This document shows, in pieces, positions 23,201 to 45,275 of a stretch of 64,000 bases of DNA. Below the pieces are notes generated by a model. The model did not search any database, was not told the origin of the DNA, and saw only the letters and a program-made list of their open reading frames with translations. The stretch comes from Erpobdella octoculata (taxonomy: Eukaryota > Annelida > Clitellata > Hirudinida > Erpobdellidae). The stretch's first letter is position 1. Each line of letters starts with the position of its first letter. The translations under genes were made by a program, and so were the position numbers. Location of the stretch: the NCBI GenBank assembly GCA_963978895.1, contig OZ022242.1, forward strand, positions 18,746,977-18,810,976, written 5' to 3'.

Positions 23201-26200
23201 ACTTAACCTGCCTTAAGTTTTGTTACTTCGTATTTTGTTAATATCTTTTAAACCGATTAAGATTTTTCAACGAAATTTTGTAGGCAATAAATATTGCTAT
23301 GTTTCTACATAATTCCAAATTTTCAGTTTTGTAGCTCAACGTTTAATGTTAAAATAACAATAGTTCATAGATGTTAGGTCCACAATAGCTTCATTTTATT
23401 GGTTTTTCCCAAACAACTTTTCAACCCCTTGAAAAAATTTACCAAAATTTTACATGTCAAATGTCTAACGGAGTCTTAAAAATTGTTTCAAAACTGAAGT
23501 TTGTAGCTGTACGTTTACAACCAATTTAGTAGTATTTAGTTAGTGGTTGAAATTTAAGGAATTTCGTGGCTCGGTTTTTTGCAGATAACCGAGTCAAATT
23601 TTTTAACCAAATTTTAGAAGCTTTTGTAAAAGATAAATTTCAATGATAATCTGCATTTTTAGTTTTCTAGCTCAACGTTTAGCTGTTTCATTCATAAAAA
23701 CGTTTAATTACTAATTCGCTAATAACTTTTTAACCAATTGATATTTTAGAACCAAACTCATTATTTGCAAAATATTTACATTTTTATTAATTATCAAAAA
23801 TTTAAATTTTGTAGTTAAAGGTTTAATTTCAAATTTAAGCTACAGTATTTTGTAAATTTTCTTGCTAAAGCTATTTTTTTATTTAACGTTTAACGATTTT
23901 CATCAAACGTGATATTTTGAAAATTTTGAAAATGTTAAATAGTTATCTTAGTTTTATGTTTTAGTTAAACGTCAAAGTTAAATTTAAACTTTAGTATTTT
24001 AAACTACAGTATTACTCTGGCTAAACTTTAAATGGTGAAAATATAAGTATTTTTACAAATATTTGAAATTATAGGTAGTTCCGTCACTCAGTGTTTAGCA
24101 AATTTTTAAATTGACATGGTAATTAATTTTTGGCGATTTCTGTTACATCGTAGAACTAGCGTGCATGCCAGCACGTCCAGTGCTGATAAAGTTACACAGT
24201 GAGGGCGCACTTGCACACGCTCACATACGAATGTGTTAAAACACTGTGCTACGAGAGCGAACACCAGCGCACATCACATACAAAGTTCTGAAGGATGGAT
24301 GGTAGAGGGAAAATCCAAAGCTAAACGATGCACGCATACAGGGTGAAACGCGCGAAAACTTTTAAATGAATGCCACAAATATTACAAACATTATTGGGCC
24401 ATTATATCGTGCTATGGGCTTTAAATACAACGTCTCATGCAACGTCTCATAGTTTCCCGCACCTCCTACTTCTCTCACATCTCTCCATCTCTTGTTCTTC
24501 TCCATTGGCTTCCTCTTAGATCTAGGGTGATTATTAAAATCTGTTTATTAATGTATAAAAAAAATTCACCTTCTCCTCTCTACTTAACTAATTTAATACA
24601 TATCCCTCCTAAGTCTGGTCTTCGTTCTTCTTCTCTTAGTCACTTTCGCGTCTTCACTATTAAGCATTCTTTGCTAAGGGGACATCCATTAATTTTGTCA
24701 ACAAAATAGGGGGGAGGGGGTTTGAAAAAGTTTGACAATTGTTGACATGGGGGAGGGGGAAGTTCAAGATAAATTGACGTCAACAATATATTTTTTACAA
24801 GAGTTAATAAATAAAAAAATAGAAAAGTAATAAATGCATTGTATGCCAGTCAGTCAATTAGAATCTACCTACCCCCAAAAAAACATTCAAAATACGACAC
24901 AGTTTACGATTATCGTAAACTGTGTCGTATTTTGATTTCTACTTAAAACTTAACTCTTAACTATAAATTAAATAAATAAAACTTATTGACCTAAAATTGT
25001 AATGTAAAACCATAAGATCCCACACTTTTCTATTTTTAGCATAAAAAGCAACCCGTATAAAATATTGTTAGCTATTTTGTTGGTTTTTTTGGGGGGAGGG
25101 CTAAAATTTGTTTGACATAATTTTGTTGGGGGTGACTGGAAGTTTGACAGTTGTTGACAATGTGGAGGGGGTCACAAATTGCCTAAAAATTGTTGACATA
25201 ATTAATGGACGTCCCCTAAACGCTCTTTCTCCTACTCTGGTCCCTATCTCTGGAACTCTCTTCCTTCTTCTCTTACTAACTCTACTTCTCTCACAGCTTT
25301 CCGACGTGGACTTAAAACACATCTGTTTAATAAGTTCATGACCGAGCGCTATTGAACGCCACGGAAATAACGCTATATAAATGCAATTTGATTGATTAAT
25401 TAAATACTGTATGTCGCATGTTGACGACGACTATATCCGAAATTCAGACGGAGCGAAGATATGTGGTAGCCCGTCATATGGGGTATTCAGGCGCGGTCCC
25501 ACCATTGGGGATGCTGTCTCCCCCACCAGCCTAAGAGCTCAATTTTTTTCAATGAATAAATAAAGTTAAACGTATTACTAAACAACCCCCCACCAAACAC
25601 CAACTATCTATCTAACCTAGATAATTATAAAATACGAAGACATCTGTGGGCATCAGAATAGCGCAATTAATAACTCATTACTATACCTAAGTAAGATATG
25701 CTTGACCAACCGAAAGCGATTATGTCCTGCCAACCAACAGCTTATAAATTTGGTTTTTATTCTTCGTTGTTTGCTGGGGCTAAACGTTAAAAATTTTAAT
25801 ACAAAATTGAGTTTTTGCGAGTTTTTTCATATACCTATATTAATCAAAAAGGAAAAATACCCACTGTTTTCTGTGAAGTCTAGAGGTGGTAAAATTCTTA
25901 ATTTTATAATTCTTAAATCAATTTTGTTTTACTAATTTAACTGCACAAACTCTAATTATTGTGTAGAAGATGTCAAGCAAACATCAGCAACTCATTAAGA
26001 TTACGTCATTCTTTAAATCGGCACCCACTGAGCATTGAGAATGCGGAAGTTCTAGTCAAACCTCTAACCCTGAACAACAAGATTGTCATTTATCTACTCG
26101 TTCTTTCAAATTCTCGACGAACAAAAATACATTTGAGTCAAACTTGACCAACAAAACTCTCAAATTTTCGTTTCAAACCATTCAAACCTAACACTATTTG

Positions 26201-28813
26201 AATATCGCATTTGCGTTTACTGAAGTTGAAGGAAAGTGCATGTTCGTCATTCTATAGACATTAAACAAGTTAAAATTAGACTAAAGACATCTTTTTAATA
26301 AGTTTTTTGATTAGGAGATGCTGATGAACTGCGCGCCTTTGCGAAAGAATTGTTTTTTTCATAAGGGCACGATATAAATGTTATTTTGTATTGTATTTTT
26401 AGCGAGATTGAATAGGAACATACACATTTCTTATGTTCAAAAACGCCATTTTTTTACAACACATTCATTACTTGATGATAACGTTAAAATCTATAAAAGA
26501 GAAATATATTTCCGGGGGGAAATGTCGGGGGGAAATGTCCAAAGGGAAAATGTCCCCCGTCTACTTATTATTGCATTTGATTTGTATATATAAATACTTT
26601 GTTTAGCTTTTTAATCATTGAAATTGATGAACTTTGCTTTTTCTGTATGAATTTGCTCTTTTATCACATTTGATGTCTATTTATGGTATTTTAGCTGTAT
26701 ATATTGCTTAAATCATTTAAATTCATCTACACAATAACTTTACTCTATCTTGCTTTGTTGACTTGAACTTTTTTATTCATTCAGAACTTTTCATTTTTTT
26801 AAGTATATTAGAAATAGATAGGAGGCACAAAAGCCACTAATTTTATGTTAATTTTTTTCTTTGTTCTGTTATTTTATATAACATGATTTTTTATACTGAA
26901 ATAAACTGTTCTTTTTAACTTACTTTTTCACATATTAATTATTATCCTTTAGTTAAATTTGAGCTGTTTTACTATTCATTCGTAATTGAAATAAGGATAT
27001 TCTTAAGTAATAAATGACAAAAAGATTAGATTTGAACATGGAACCTCAAACTCAAAAGCACCTCTATCAACTATACTAACCAGTTTGCTTTTGTGAACCA
27101 CAGATGTGTAATTTAAGAAATGCATTAAAAAATATAACTACTGATAGCACTAAAAAACAGTGAAGAAAAACATTTTGGAAATTTATTTTATTTGGTTAGA
27201 TAAAAATCTTAAAGCTGGAGAAGACTAGTAAAACAATACGAAAAAAACAGAACTATACAAAGCAAGACAACCTGCAAGCTAAACCGACAAATCAAAATGA
27301 ATCAAATTTGTATTTATTTCAACTGCTAAAAGCAAAAAAAAACAACAAAGAATTCATCTTAAAAGAAATGAAAAAATAAACAAAAGATGAATCTTTTTGA
27401 ATACTAAGAATGTACAAATTTTTTATCTATTGCTGCTAAATTACTAAAAAATGAGCTACTACTATTCATTCTTTTGGAAGAAATGACATAAATAGCAAGA
27501 ACAATGAGCAAAAGTGTCAAAATATTAATATAGTATCCATAGAAACCTGTTGAAAAATTTTGACAACAAATACAAGACCAAAACATAGAATCAATTGAAA
27601 TGCAAACACTTCAGAGCATGTAATGTTATTTAAACAGTACAATCCAAATAAAAAATGTTTAGAAATTCATTGAAGTTGCAATTTTGTGTTGTTCCAGATA
27701 AATAAGAGACACTTGATTTCAAGTTGAACAGTTCATACTTCTGATGGCAAAACTTCAAAGATATATTCAATTAAGAGTTTGACAACACTGCTTAGCTCCT
27801 CTGTTATTTTTTCCATACTGTATAAAGTACCTGGGAATAAGTTTTTTAAATGAAATAAAATAAAATTCATTATTATAATTATTAATATCTACCTAATATG
27901 AATGTTTTCATATGTTTATTATATCTGGTTTTCTAAATTACTTGTTTCAAATATGCTATGAAACAATGTGTAACTGTAACTGAAAAGAAATGATATGGAG
28001 TCTGTAGAACTAACAGCACTTACCAGGAAATAATGCTAATTTTTTCACTTGAATAGATAGAATCTTTTTTTTTTCAAATGACAAATAAATGGTTTAAAAA
28101 AGAATTCTAACAAAGATAGGTTTTTTATTTGTATTGCTACTTTGAAAATATATCAGTCTGAGTTAGTTAATCAAATCCAGCATGCTAAACTAGTAACACT
28201 ATTAGGGAATTACTCTATTCTATAATTATTAGTATTAGAAATGGCAGACAGTAATAGATATAAACTTATAAATTGGTATAAGTAAAATACAAATATAATA
28301 ATATAATATATACTAACAAGAAAGTTGTCTCTCAATCCATCTGACGAGACTCGGATTGAAGAACTGGTGTAAATTAACCAAAAAGCAGGATATTTGAATA
28401 ATTATAACTTTTAATACTAACATCATGAGTGCTTTATCAAACCGATTAACTAAACTTTTAATTATTGTTACTATTTACTATTGTGACTAGCGGAAAATTC
28501 CCCGCTTGTGCTGTAACGTTATAGCGGCAAATATCTAAAATTTTTCATCTAAAATGTTATATTAAAATTCCTTTCTAAGTCAATAGTTAACAGATTTTTT
28601 GTTATCAATTTTATATGAACTTTATTTTAAAAGTTAAAATCCAAAGAACTCTTTGAATTTTGCGCGCAATAACTCGACTTGGCCTGGCAAGCCACTTGTT
28701 GGCGTTTAATACCATTCGTTCGGCGCTTGATGCCATTTTTCTTTTCTCTAATGCCACAGCGGCATCGGAGGCGGCGCTTAATGCCATTTTTTGACGTTTA
28801 ATACCCAATCTAA

Positions 28814-28893
<80 letters not shown>

Positions 28894-30236
28894 ACAGTTG
28901 ATAATGCAACATATGTCAATCAAACTACGTTAAGTAATAATGACAAAATTGCAGTTATTATGATTTAGCTAAAAACATTTTTTTAGTTGCAATTCTGAGT
29001 AGAATGTTTAGCTAGATGTTCTAATTTTTTTATTCTACCACTTAATGAATGGCTCAGTGGATAGGGTACTTTATTATTAGAGTTACTGTCACTGCTGCTG
29101 GTGTAATATCACTCATCGATGATATTTGAAATTAATGTCTGTGATATTTGAAATTAACTGATAAAATCATTCTTGATCAGCAGCAGCGAGCTTTGTTAGA
29201 AGTGTTATGTAAATATCTGCATTGTATTTATTTTTACTTAATTTAAATGCATTGTAATAATAATTTTATTAAAAACTCTAATTTATTATAATAAAATGGA
29301 GTTTATTATTGAGGCTGTTTACCAATTTCTGACAGATTTTTTATCTTTTAATGAACTTCACTACTAGTATAAAACCACAAATCATCGGGAACAGCATCAG
29401 TCGGTGTAAGTAATGATTAACTTCTTTGGTTTACCAGGTGTTTGTTTATACCTCCATGAAGCAAATTAGAGCTGACGAGTTGTGCCTTGAAGTTCCAGAC
29501 AAATCAAAAATTCTCCTTAAGAACTGCAATGGATCACCCTACCAGGAGTGGTACTATGATTCTAAGGTTGACTTGATATTTGATTGAAGAATAATTTTGA
29601 TTGATTATTGGCTTGTTGTTGATTGTCAATAAGTCTGCTTTTTAGAGCTGCTGACTATGAAGGAATCCAACTAATTCTTAAACATAATTCATTTAAATAT
29701 CTAAATTTACTTTTCATTTTATGCAAAAAAGTTGAAGACAATGAGGAATATCAAGATGAATATGTGCCTTGAGGCTCCTAAGCAGCCAAAGAAAGATTAT
29801 CCGGGATTAGGTAGTTAGTTGGTTGTTTTTGTTGGTGTTGTGGTTATGATGATCTTTCCGTTATGAAATGTTCTTTGTTTATTTATTTATTTATGTAATA
29901 GTCCACTGTAGTCTCTGTTGAATCAATGACTGCAGTGTTATTGCATGCTGGTTGATTGTCTCTCTAAGTTTTCTATATTTATATCTTTTTCATGGATATA
30001 GGATAAATTTATTTATTTATATGTTCATTATTTTTTAAATATATTTATTTATATATTCAATGCTTTTTAAATGTATTTATTTATATATTCATTATTTTTA
30101 AAACATATCTATTTATATATTTAATATTTTTTTTGGCTTAATTGTTTAACATTAATTTTTTTCAGAGATTTGCGATGGCAGCAAACATCAGCAGTGGTTA
30201 TTGGAAGACTTCAAAGAGCAGTTATATAACTTGTGA
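15218..30236 (+). CDS. Polypeptide N-acetylgalactosaminyltransferase, GALNT1/13-like (5' end missing)
   Basis: A Golgi type II enzyme that starts mucin-type O-glycosylation by moving GalNAc from UDP-GalNAc to Ser/Thr. Thirteen exons with consistent phases: 15218-15377, 18893-19059, 19487-19591, 19794-19896, 21311-21418, 21580-21642, 21740-21857, 21992-22172, 22273-22412, 22533-22631, 29438-29566, 29732-29810, 30166-30236 (stop TGA). About 507 codons, against about 559 residues in vertebrate GALNT1, so only the cytoplasmic/transmembrane N-terminus is missing. It starts [12 protein letters not shown]. Catalytic features: [25 protein letters not shown], Mn-binding DAH in [10 protein letters not shown], the Gal/GalNAc-T motif [11 protein letters not shown] and VGHVFRE. 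The C-terminal ricin-type lectin domain has CLDT, LCLE and MCLE loops and QEW and QQW motifs. The 6.8-kb intron 10 is repeat-filled. The exon 12 acceptor (AAAAAAG) is weak. Confidence 0.92.
15675..15943. mobile_element. CG-rich MITE with 28-bp terminal inverted repeats
   Basis: Lies in the first visible GALNT intron. The left end TACCGTATTTTTTCGCATAT continues into AGCGCGCG. The right end is its complement (CGCGCGTTATATGCG, then AAAAAATACGGTA) with one mismatch. TA at both borders is consistent with a TA target duplication. The interior is built of CACGCATATAACGCGC-type units in one orientation. Its GC and CpG content is far above the surrounding intron. Confidence 0.75.
15944..17489. other. 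GALNT intron sequence, no feature seen
   Basis: AT-rich intron between GALNT exons at 15377 and 18893. Short open frames near 17040-17470 have no recognisable similarity and no codon bias that would make me call them. Confidence 0.5.
17490..17554. repeat. (TAA)n microsatellite
   Basis: About 21 AAT/TAA units in the GALNT intron. Confidence 0.95.
17945..18120 (+). repeat. Dispersed repeat, TTGCTTGCTTGAATG family, copy 1
   Basis: GGTTGCTTGCTTGAATGTAT, GCAAACCTTTAAAATGAAAT, TTAACTAATGCCTGTTATCC and AAGTGAGCTGAAATTTG, then GACAATGATGCATTTTATC. It is related to 18290-18460 and 55258-55430, which share the order of these blocks, so it is a dispersed family of about 170 bp. No ends or coding sequence were identified. 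Confidence 0.55.
18290..18460 (+). repeat. Dispersed repeat, TTGCTTG family, copy 2
   Basis: Contains TTTGCTTGTTTGCTTGAGCC, ACTTCCCGTTATCCAATTGA and GTTGAAATTTGGTGGG. It parallels copy 1 about 350 bp upstream in the same intron. Confidence 0.55.
19236..19456. repeat. 37-bp minisatellite, about 5-6 units
   Basis: The unit starts AAAATATCTTTATGATTGTT and ends TAATATGTGTTTGTCAT. It is nearly identical across units and lies in the 427-bp GALNT intron 19060-19486, so unit number accounts for about half the intron length. Confidence 0.9.
20215..20300. repeat. (TA)n/(TG)n microsatellite
   Basis: TA repeat followed by TGTG/TATG repeats in the GALNT intron 19897-21310. Confidence 0.9.
23200..24120. 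repeat. Degenerate repeated region in GALNT intron 10
   Basis: Several segments echo one another: a line like 'AACTTTTTAACCAATTGATA', then an AAATTTTG-rich stretch, then 'TTTTGTAGCTCAACGTTTAA' (near 23220-23350, 23400-23540, 23560-23680, 23720-23830 and 23880-23990). This looks like an old tandem or repeatedly inserted repeat of roughly 170 bp. Unit borders cannot be fixed by eye. Confidence 0.4.
24678..25216. mobile_element. Harbinger-like MITE with 3-bp TAA duplication
   Basis: The ends are inverted: GGGGACATCCATTAATTTTG, then TCAACA, against the complement of TGACATAATTAATGGACGTCCCC. Flanks are TAA (24675-24677 and 25217-25219). A second relic of the same LINE at 56806-56921 has only one copy (ATAAACGCTCTTTCTCC on its coding strand) and serves as the unoccupied site. 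G-rich and C-rich subterminal blocks (AAAATAGGGGGGAGGGGG) follow each end. The 539-bp element has no transposase. Confidence 0.8.
24889..24933. repeat. Perfect 21-bp hairpin inside the MITE
   Basis: Arm AAAATACGACACAGTTTACG+A (24889-24909), spacer TTA, then the exact complement (24913-24933). Confidence 0.9.
25401..28812. other. GALNT intron 10, remainder, no gene seen
   Basis: AT-rich. A patch near 25440-25545 is richer in GC (GGAGCGAAGATATGTGGTAG, CAGGCGCGGTCCCACCATTG) and looks like a repeat fragment. Near 26513-26560 there is a G-rich stretch with repeated GGGGGGAAATGTC. Near 28640-28805 GCGCTTAATGCCATTTTTTG-like units recur. None can be assigned to a family. Confidence 0.4.
28813..28891. 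repeat. (TTA)n microsatellite
   Basis: About 26 uninterrupted ATT units in GALNT intron 10. Confidence 0.95.
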
Positions 30237-33200
30237 TTGGTCAGATTGGTCTCTCTACCACTCTGGGTATATATCCTTCTTTTCTTTCTACACCTTATTC
30301 TTTACAAATTTCCATTGGTTTGTTTCTTCATAGTTTTTCATTCCAAATAAGGTTTTTAGTTTATTGACTGTAATTAATAATTATTAGTAGCTGTGTACAG
30401 TTACAGTTGGATATGTCATTCAAATTTTTTATATTTACTTGTTATCTGTATATTATTATTATTGCTCCATCCATCCATTCATTTGTGGTTGTCACTTTTT
30501 ATTTTTGATCAGCTGTTCTCTAGTGTTGTGGTTTTCATACTGTTATGTTGTATTGATTTTTTTTCATTAAAAAATTATGTTTAAATAAGAGTTATTGTAG
30601 ATAAATTTGATGGATAACATTCAAGAATTATTAATTGGCAATAAATATTCATTGATCTTATCGTTGGCGTGGCAACGTAGTTGTTGCGGTTTGTGTGCAC
30701 ATTCTTCCATTACAGTCATTTGCATTTTAAGAATAAACAAATAATTATTGAATATTTATTGTCAATATTATTTATAGACATTATAAGTTTCTGCTACGAC
30801 AACAGGCCAAATAGGAATATTATGATTCTCATGCATTTTTTGTCTTGAAACAATTTTCTGCAAACTATTTCTATGTTGAATACATGTAAGAAATGTGTGT
30901 ACATATGTTCTAAAATCTTGTTTGTCTGTATATTCGACATTTATAAAATTATTTTGAAAAATTGATTTAATGTATTTGATGCATGCAAAAGTATTTGTTT
31001 TTCAACTTCTGATTTCATTTGAATTAGATCCTAGTGGTTGTGTTACTTACTACTTGGTTGCGTTACTTGGTTGCGTTACTTACTACTTGGTTGCATTACT
31101 TACTACCTGGTTGTGTTACTTACTACTTGGCTGTGTTACTTACTACTTGGTTGCATTACTTACTACCTGGTTGTGTTACTTACTACTTGGTTGTGTTACT
31201 TACTACTTGGTTGTGTTACTTACTACTTGGTTGCATTACTTACTACTTGGTTGTGTTACTTACTACTTGGTTGTGTTACTTACTACTTGGTTGCATTACT
31301 TACTACTTGGTTGTGTTACTTACTACTTGGTTGCATTACTTACTACTTGGTTGTGTTACTTACTACCTGGTTGCATTACTTACTACTTGGTTGTGTGCGT
31401 ACTCATGTGGTTCGTAAGCTCTTTGTATGTTGATTCAATAATTCACAGATGACTTTGTCCTGTAGATGTTTCAAATCTCAGTTTGCATGTCTCATGACCA
31501 TTTTTGATTGAAATAATAATTTGGTTAAAATGAATATGTCTTTGCATGTATATTATTTTCTTTACTTTTGAGATGAAATACATTCGGTGCTTTGTATAAA
31601 TATTGTGTTTATGACACTTTTACAAAGGATTTGTTTTAATTAATAATTATTTGTCATTTTCAAAAGGGGTTTTTATTATTTTTTAATTATATTGTAACTT
31701 TTAAATATATGTCGTCAGGGTTATTATCTGCATTCGGGTGTAAAAAATGTTATTATTTGTCTCTTATTAGTTATTTTTTGGTTCGTTCATTAGCACAAGT
31801 AGCAATGGCATGCTATATGTTCCTTAACTAATATTCTGTGATGAAAACTGATTAAAGCTGATTCGAATATTACCGCTGATTCAAATATATTTCAGAACAA
31901 TCAAAAAATAATTTCTTCATGGATTGTATTATACTGTTCTTTGTATCGATTCTGAGCTCGATACTTCAAATTCTTTCTTTGTTTGTTGAAGTTGTCGTTT
32001 TGTGTCCTCTTTGTGACCATTTCTGAGTTTTCTTTCTTCTCTTTTTTCAGGGGTTTCACCTTCTTAACTTCTCTCTCTCTCGTAAAGACTTATGAAAAAT
32101 AAATGAACTGACCAGTATCAATTTTCTTGTTCAACTTTACAAAAGAATTAATTCCATCATTATCATCTTTATCACACAATTTGGCATGTTATTATTCATT
32201 ATAAGTTGCGATGATTTATTATAAGTTCTCATCAACCAAGGTGATTTATTGTGAGACTTGAGCTGTCATGGAAGCTGAGGTTTTACTGATGAAGTCAACT
32301 CAGCCTCCTTGATCAATCAGCTACAGCTGTTCCTTGAGGCCATTATATTAATTTGTTTGTCTTTTCGTACATTGATCAATAATAATAATTAATTAGATTA
32401 AAGGTGTTCGAATGTGTCCCTTTGTGTGTCTATTTGTGTCTCAATGACTGATAAGTTTGTTGTAGATGGAAGATGCATGTAGGAGACTTTGTTTGTTGTT
32501 AATAAACTGCAACATTCTCTAATTTCAACCTGCAACTTGATGCAAAATTAACCAAAACAACAAATTATAAGCAGGAATCTACAATTCTTTATTGTACGTC
32601 AAAAAAGAAAGAAATCGGATGACAATGCACCGAGCGAACAAACACGAGTTGATATAAATTTTTTTTTTCAATATGTAAATTCTAACGACTCGGAAATAAT
32701 TTATCCATTTCAACAAAAAAAAAAGAGAAACAGCAGCTGACAAAAGTAAATTCTAACCGGGAAAAAAAAATTAAACAAAAAAAATTCTAACTTCGTAACT
32801 GGGTTTCATCTTCATTCATTTTAAATCAAAGTAGTGTTTTTTATGTAAATTTTCTATCTATCTGACTATCTATCAAAGCAGTTTCTTAAACAAAATTTAT
32901 ACTTCTGTCTCTTTCCGACTGCATAAGTTGACATATAAACACATGGCACAAATACGTACCTACCAACCTACTCACCTTTCTTGAACAGGAGACAGATAGC
33001 TCAGCTCAAATAAAATTCCAAGACAATAACAATGCTGAGGAAGATTCAGTTAAAAGAGAAAAGGCAGAAGAAGGTAGTTAGTGTTTGATTATCCACAGAT
33101 GGATGGATGGATGAAGAAATGAAATGAATAATGATGAACGATTGTTTAAATATGAGTGAAAGACTGTATTTAGGTGTGAACAAATGCATGGACAAATAAA

Positions 33201-34353
33201 CGAAAGAGACCTTACAAGGAAAATTGGATGAACACTGGTTGAGTCTAAGAAGAACAAAAGAATAATGTGCCAAACAACACTGAAAAAAATTTCACCAGGA
33301 TCATTATCATCACTAGGTTTCAAATGACTTGACTCTAAAAACAACTACCATCATCACAAGATAGAACTTCGACAACATCATAACCACCATCAAGCTTTTA
33401 TTATCACCGACAACCATTAAACCTCTTTATTTTGATTTGACAAACTGTAAATCACCAGTACAGGCTAATACATCATCATCACCATCACAAACATCATAGG
33501 CAAAATGACAACCAAGAACTGAAAAGAATAAGAAAAGCACAAATGACATTGCCTGGAGGTTTTTTAAGTTGCATTCAATGCTGTCTTTCATCAGAATCAT
33601 AAAGTGTTAATCAAAGATTCACGAAGGTGAAATATATCAAACCCATAGGAAAATTCAACAGAAAATTCAAACAATTAACAAGAAAACAGTTTAAATGATA
33701 GCAACCAAATAAGAGTTCATACCTCATGCATCCATATATATATATATATATATCATCACGAGAAATTTAACTCAATGACCTAAGCAAACACCTGCTTCAT
33801 TCCTTCCCTGAAATATATGAAAAGGAAGAAAGGTTGACACCATCATAACATTGCCTTAAAATTGGGTTTGGATGAGATATGGATGGAAGCAGAGCAGGGC
33901 TAGGAGGGAATTGGTCAGCTATTCTTGCCACAAAATAAGATGAGAAGTATTTCTTCAATTCCTTCTCTCTCAAACTACTAGCCATGTATACATACAATGA
34001 ATGCAAAACAATCAACAGAAACAAAAAAAAACAAACAAACTGGTTTAGCTAACTCGCCTTCAGAAGTTCTCAAACAGAAAATAAGAAAGAAAGAAAGAAA
34101 TGACTTGAAAAAGAGATAAAGAAAGATATACAATAGCAATAATAGAAATCCGTAATAAAACAATACAACATTAGTAAAAAAAAATAACTATAAAATATAT
34201 TATACAAATTTTATAATAAGGATGATGATGAAGATGATGATCTTATGACAAGCCAATCAAAAGAGGATAACAAACTTAATTCAAATCAAAAACGAAATCC
34301 GCCAGACCCAAAATAGTCAAATTTGGATTTATCTTTCATCTTGAGAGAGATGA
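30237..34353. other. Convergent intergenic region (GALNT 3' / SYNCRIP 3')
   Basis: About 4.1 kb between the GALNT stop and the SYNCRIP stop; the two genes point at each other, so both 3' UTRs must lie here. AATAAA-type signals are frequent in this AT-rich sequence and cannot be singled out. Apart from the 20-bp minisatellite at 31033-31400 no repeat family or gene is recognised. Confidence 0.6.
31033..31400. repeat. 20-bp minisatellite, about 18 units
   Basis: Units TTGTGTTACTTACTACTTGG and TTGCATTACTTACTACTTGG alternate, with occasional TACCTGG or CTGTG variants and one short unit at the start. Because 20 is not a multiple of 3 and the unit lacks stops, all three forward frames are open and encode the same hydrophobic repeat (YYLVALLTTWLCYLLLGCVT). 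It lies downstream of the GALNT stop. Confidence 0.95.
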
Positions 34354-44302
<9,949 letters not shown>

Positions 44303-45275
44303 GTTGACAAGCAAAAGTTCTGTCATATGAAATAAAGGGCAAATCACGCGTTTTAATTACTCAAGTATAATTATTTCAGGAAGTCTCTTCCCTTCTAAAA
44401 TTTTATTTGTTTAAGACCAAGTCAAATGGAAATTTTCCTGTAGAAAATTGCTAGAAACTATACTATAACGACATTATGCAACCATTTGAAATGCAGACGT
44501 TACACAAAAAAGACGTTAAAAAACCAACAAAAAGCTTTAAAAATGTAAAATTACCAATTTATACCTTATACCTAAGCTCCAATGACTACTAATTTCAGAA
44601 CACGAGTGATAATTTGGTAGCAAGTAGAAAGAAGTGCCGAGAAAATCCAATTTTACATAACGTGCAGACCACTAAGAGCTAAAGAACTTTACCGCAATAC
44701 TCATAGGTACAAGCAAACAAAAAATTAAATTTATTTTTCAAACAAAAACTTTGAATTTTAAGCCCAAGAACCGTCGGGCACCCCAACACCTGATCGAACA
44801 AATTTCCCCTACTAATTTATTCGTTCGTACAGAAAGAAGGATGGTTGATGATGAAAAAAAGTTGTCTTTAATGTTTTTTTTATGTTTATTTAAAACCTAT
44901 TAGATGACTATAGCTATTTATTTAATTAGAAATTAATTAAATTTTTTTACAAGCGTTAGTAATAAGTAGCTGTAGATTTATTTTTAAATAACGTACTTTT
45001 TTATTTAAAATGCAATTTCTGCAACTTAAAATAGATGTCTGCTTCAAAAATGTAAAAGTGAACATCTTTTGAAATCGTAAAAATGTAGTAATGAGTATAT
45101 TGACATAAAAGTTAAGATGGTTCTGCTTATAGGGTTCTGTCTTTAAATTGTCTTTATTTTTAATATGAAGTAAATTGTTGCAACAAAAACATATAGCATA
45201 ATTCTGCCTACTAGAGAAGAAAAGAAGGAAACCTGAAATAATCTTTATTTAATAATTATCATCACAAACAAACAA
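44303..45275. promoter_or_regulatory. Divergent SYNCRIP / RAB39 intergenic region
   Basis: 973 bp separate the two start codons, which point away from each other, so both 5' UTRs and promoters must fit here unless upstream non-coding exons exist. I see no TATA box that stands out and no CpG-rich island. Confidence 0.5.

Larger units (their letters stand above)
24431..25400 (+). pseudogene. LINE ORF2 C-terminal relic, split by a MITE
   Basis: The left part (24431-24677) reads [20 protein letters not shown], then [13 protein letters not shown] and [14 protein letters not shown]. The right part (from 25217) reads [20 protein letters not shown], then [19 protein letters not shown]. This is the usual end of CR1/L2-like ORF2 proteins ('LHWLP...ILLLMYK...R.FSY.GP.LWNSLP...FK..LKTHLF'). 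A 3' UTR ending ATAAATGCAATTTGATTGATTAATTAA follows. The two halves join when the MITE and one TAA are removed. It lies in GALNT intron 10. Confidence 0.75.

Noticed and set aside
28611..28808. Ala-rich minus-strand ORF
   Set aside because: Generated by GCGCTTAATGCCATTTTT-type repeats; no start context, splice sites or family match.
30142..30333. Alternative frame over the last GALNT exon
   Set aside because: The correct phase gives [16 protein letters not shown] and a stop at 30236, matching the GALNT lectin domain; the longer frame is a shadow.
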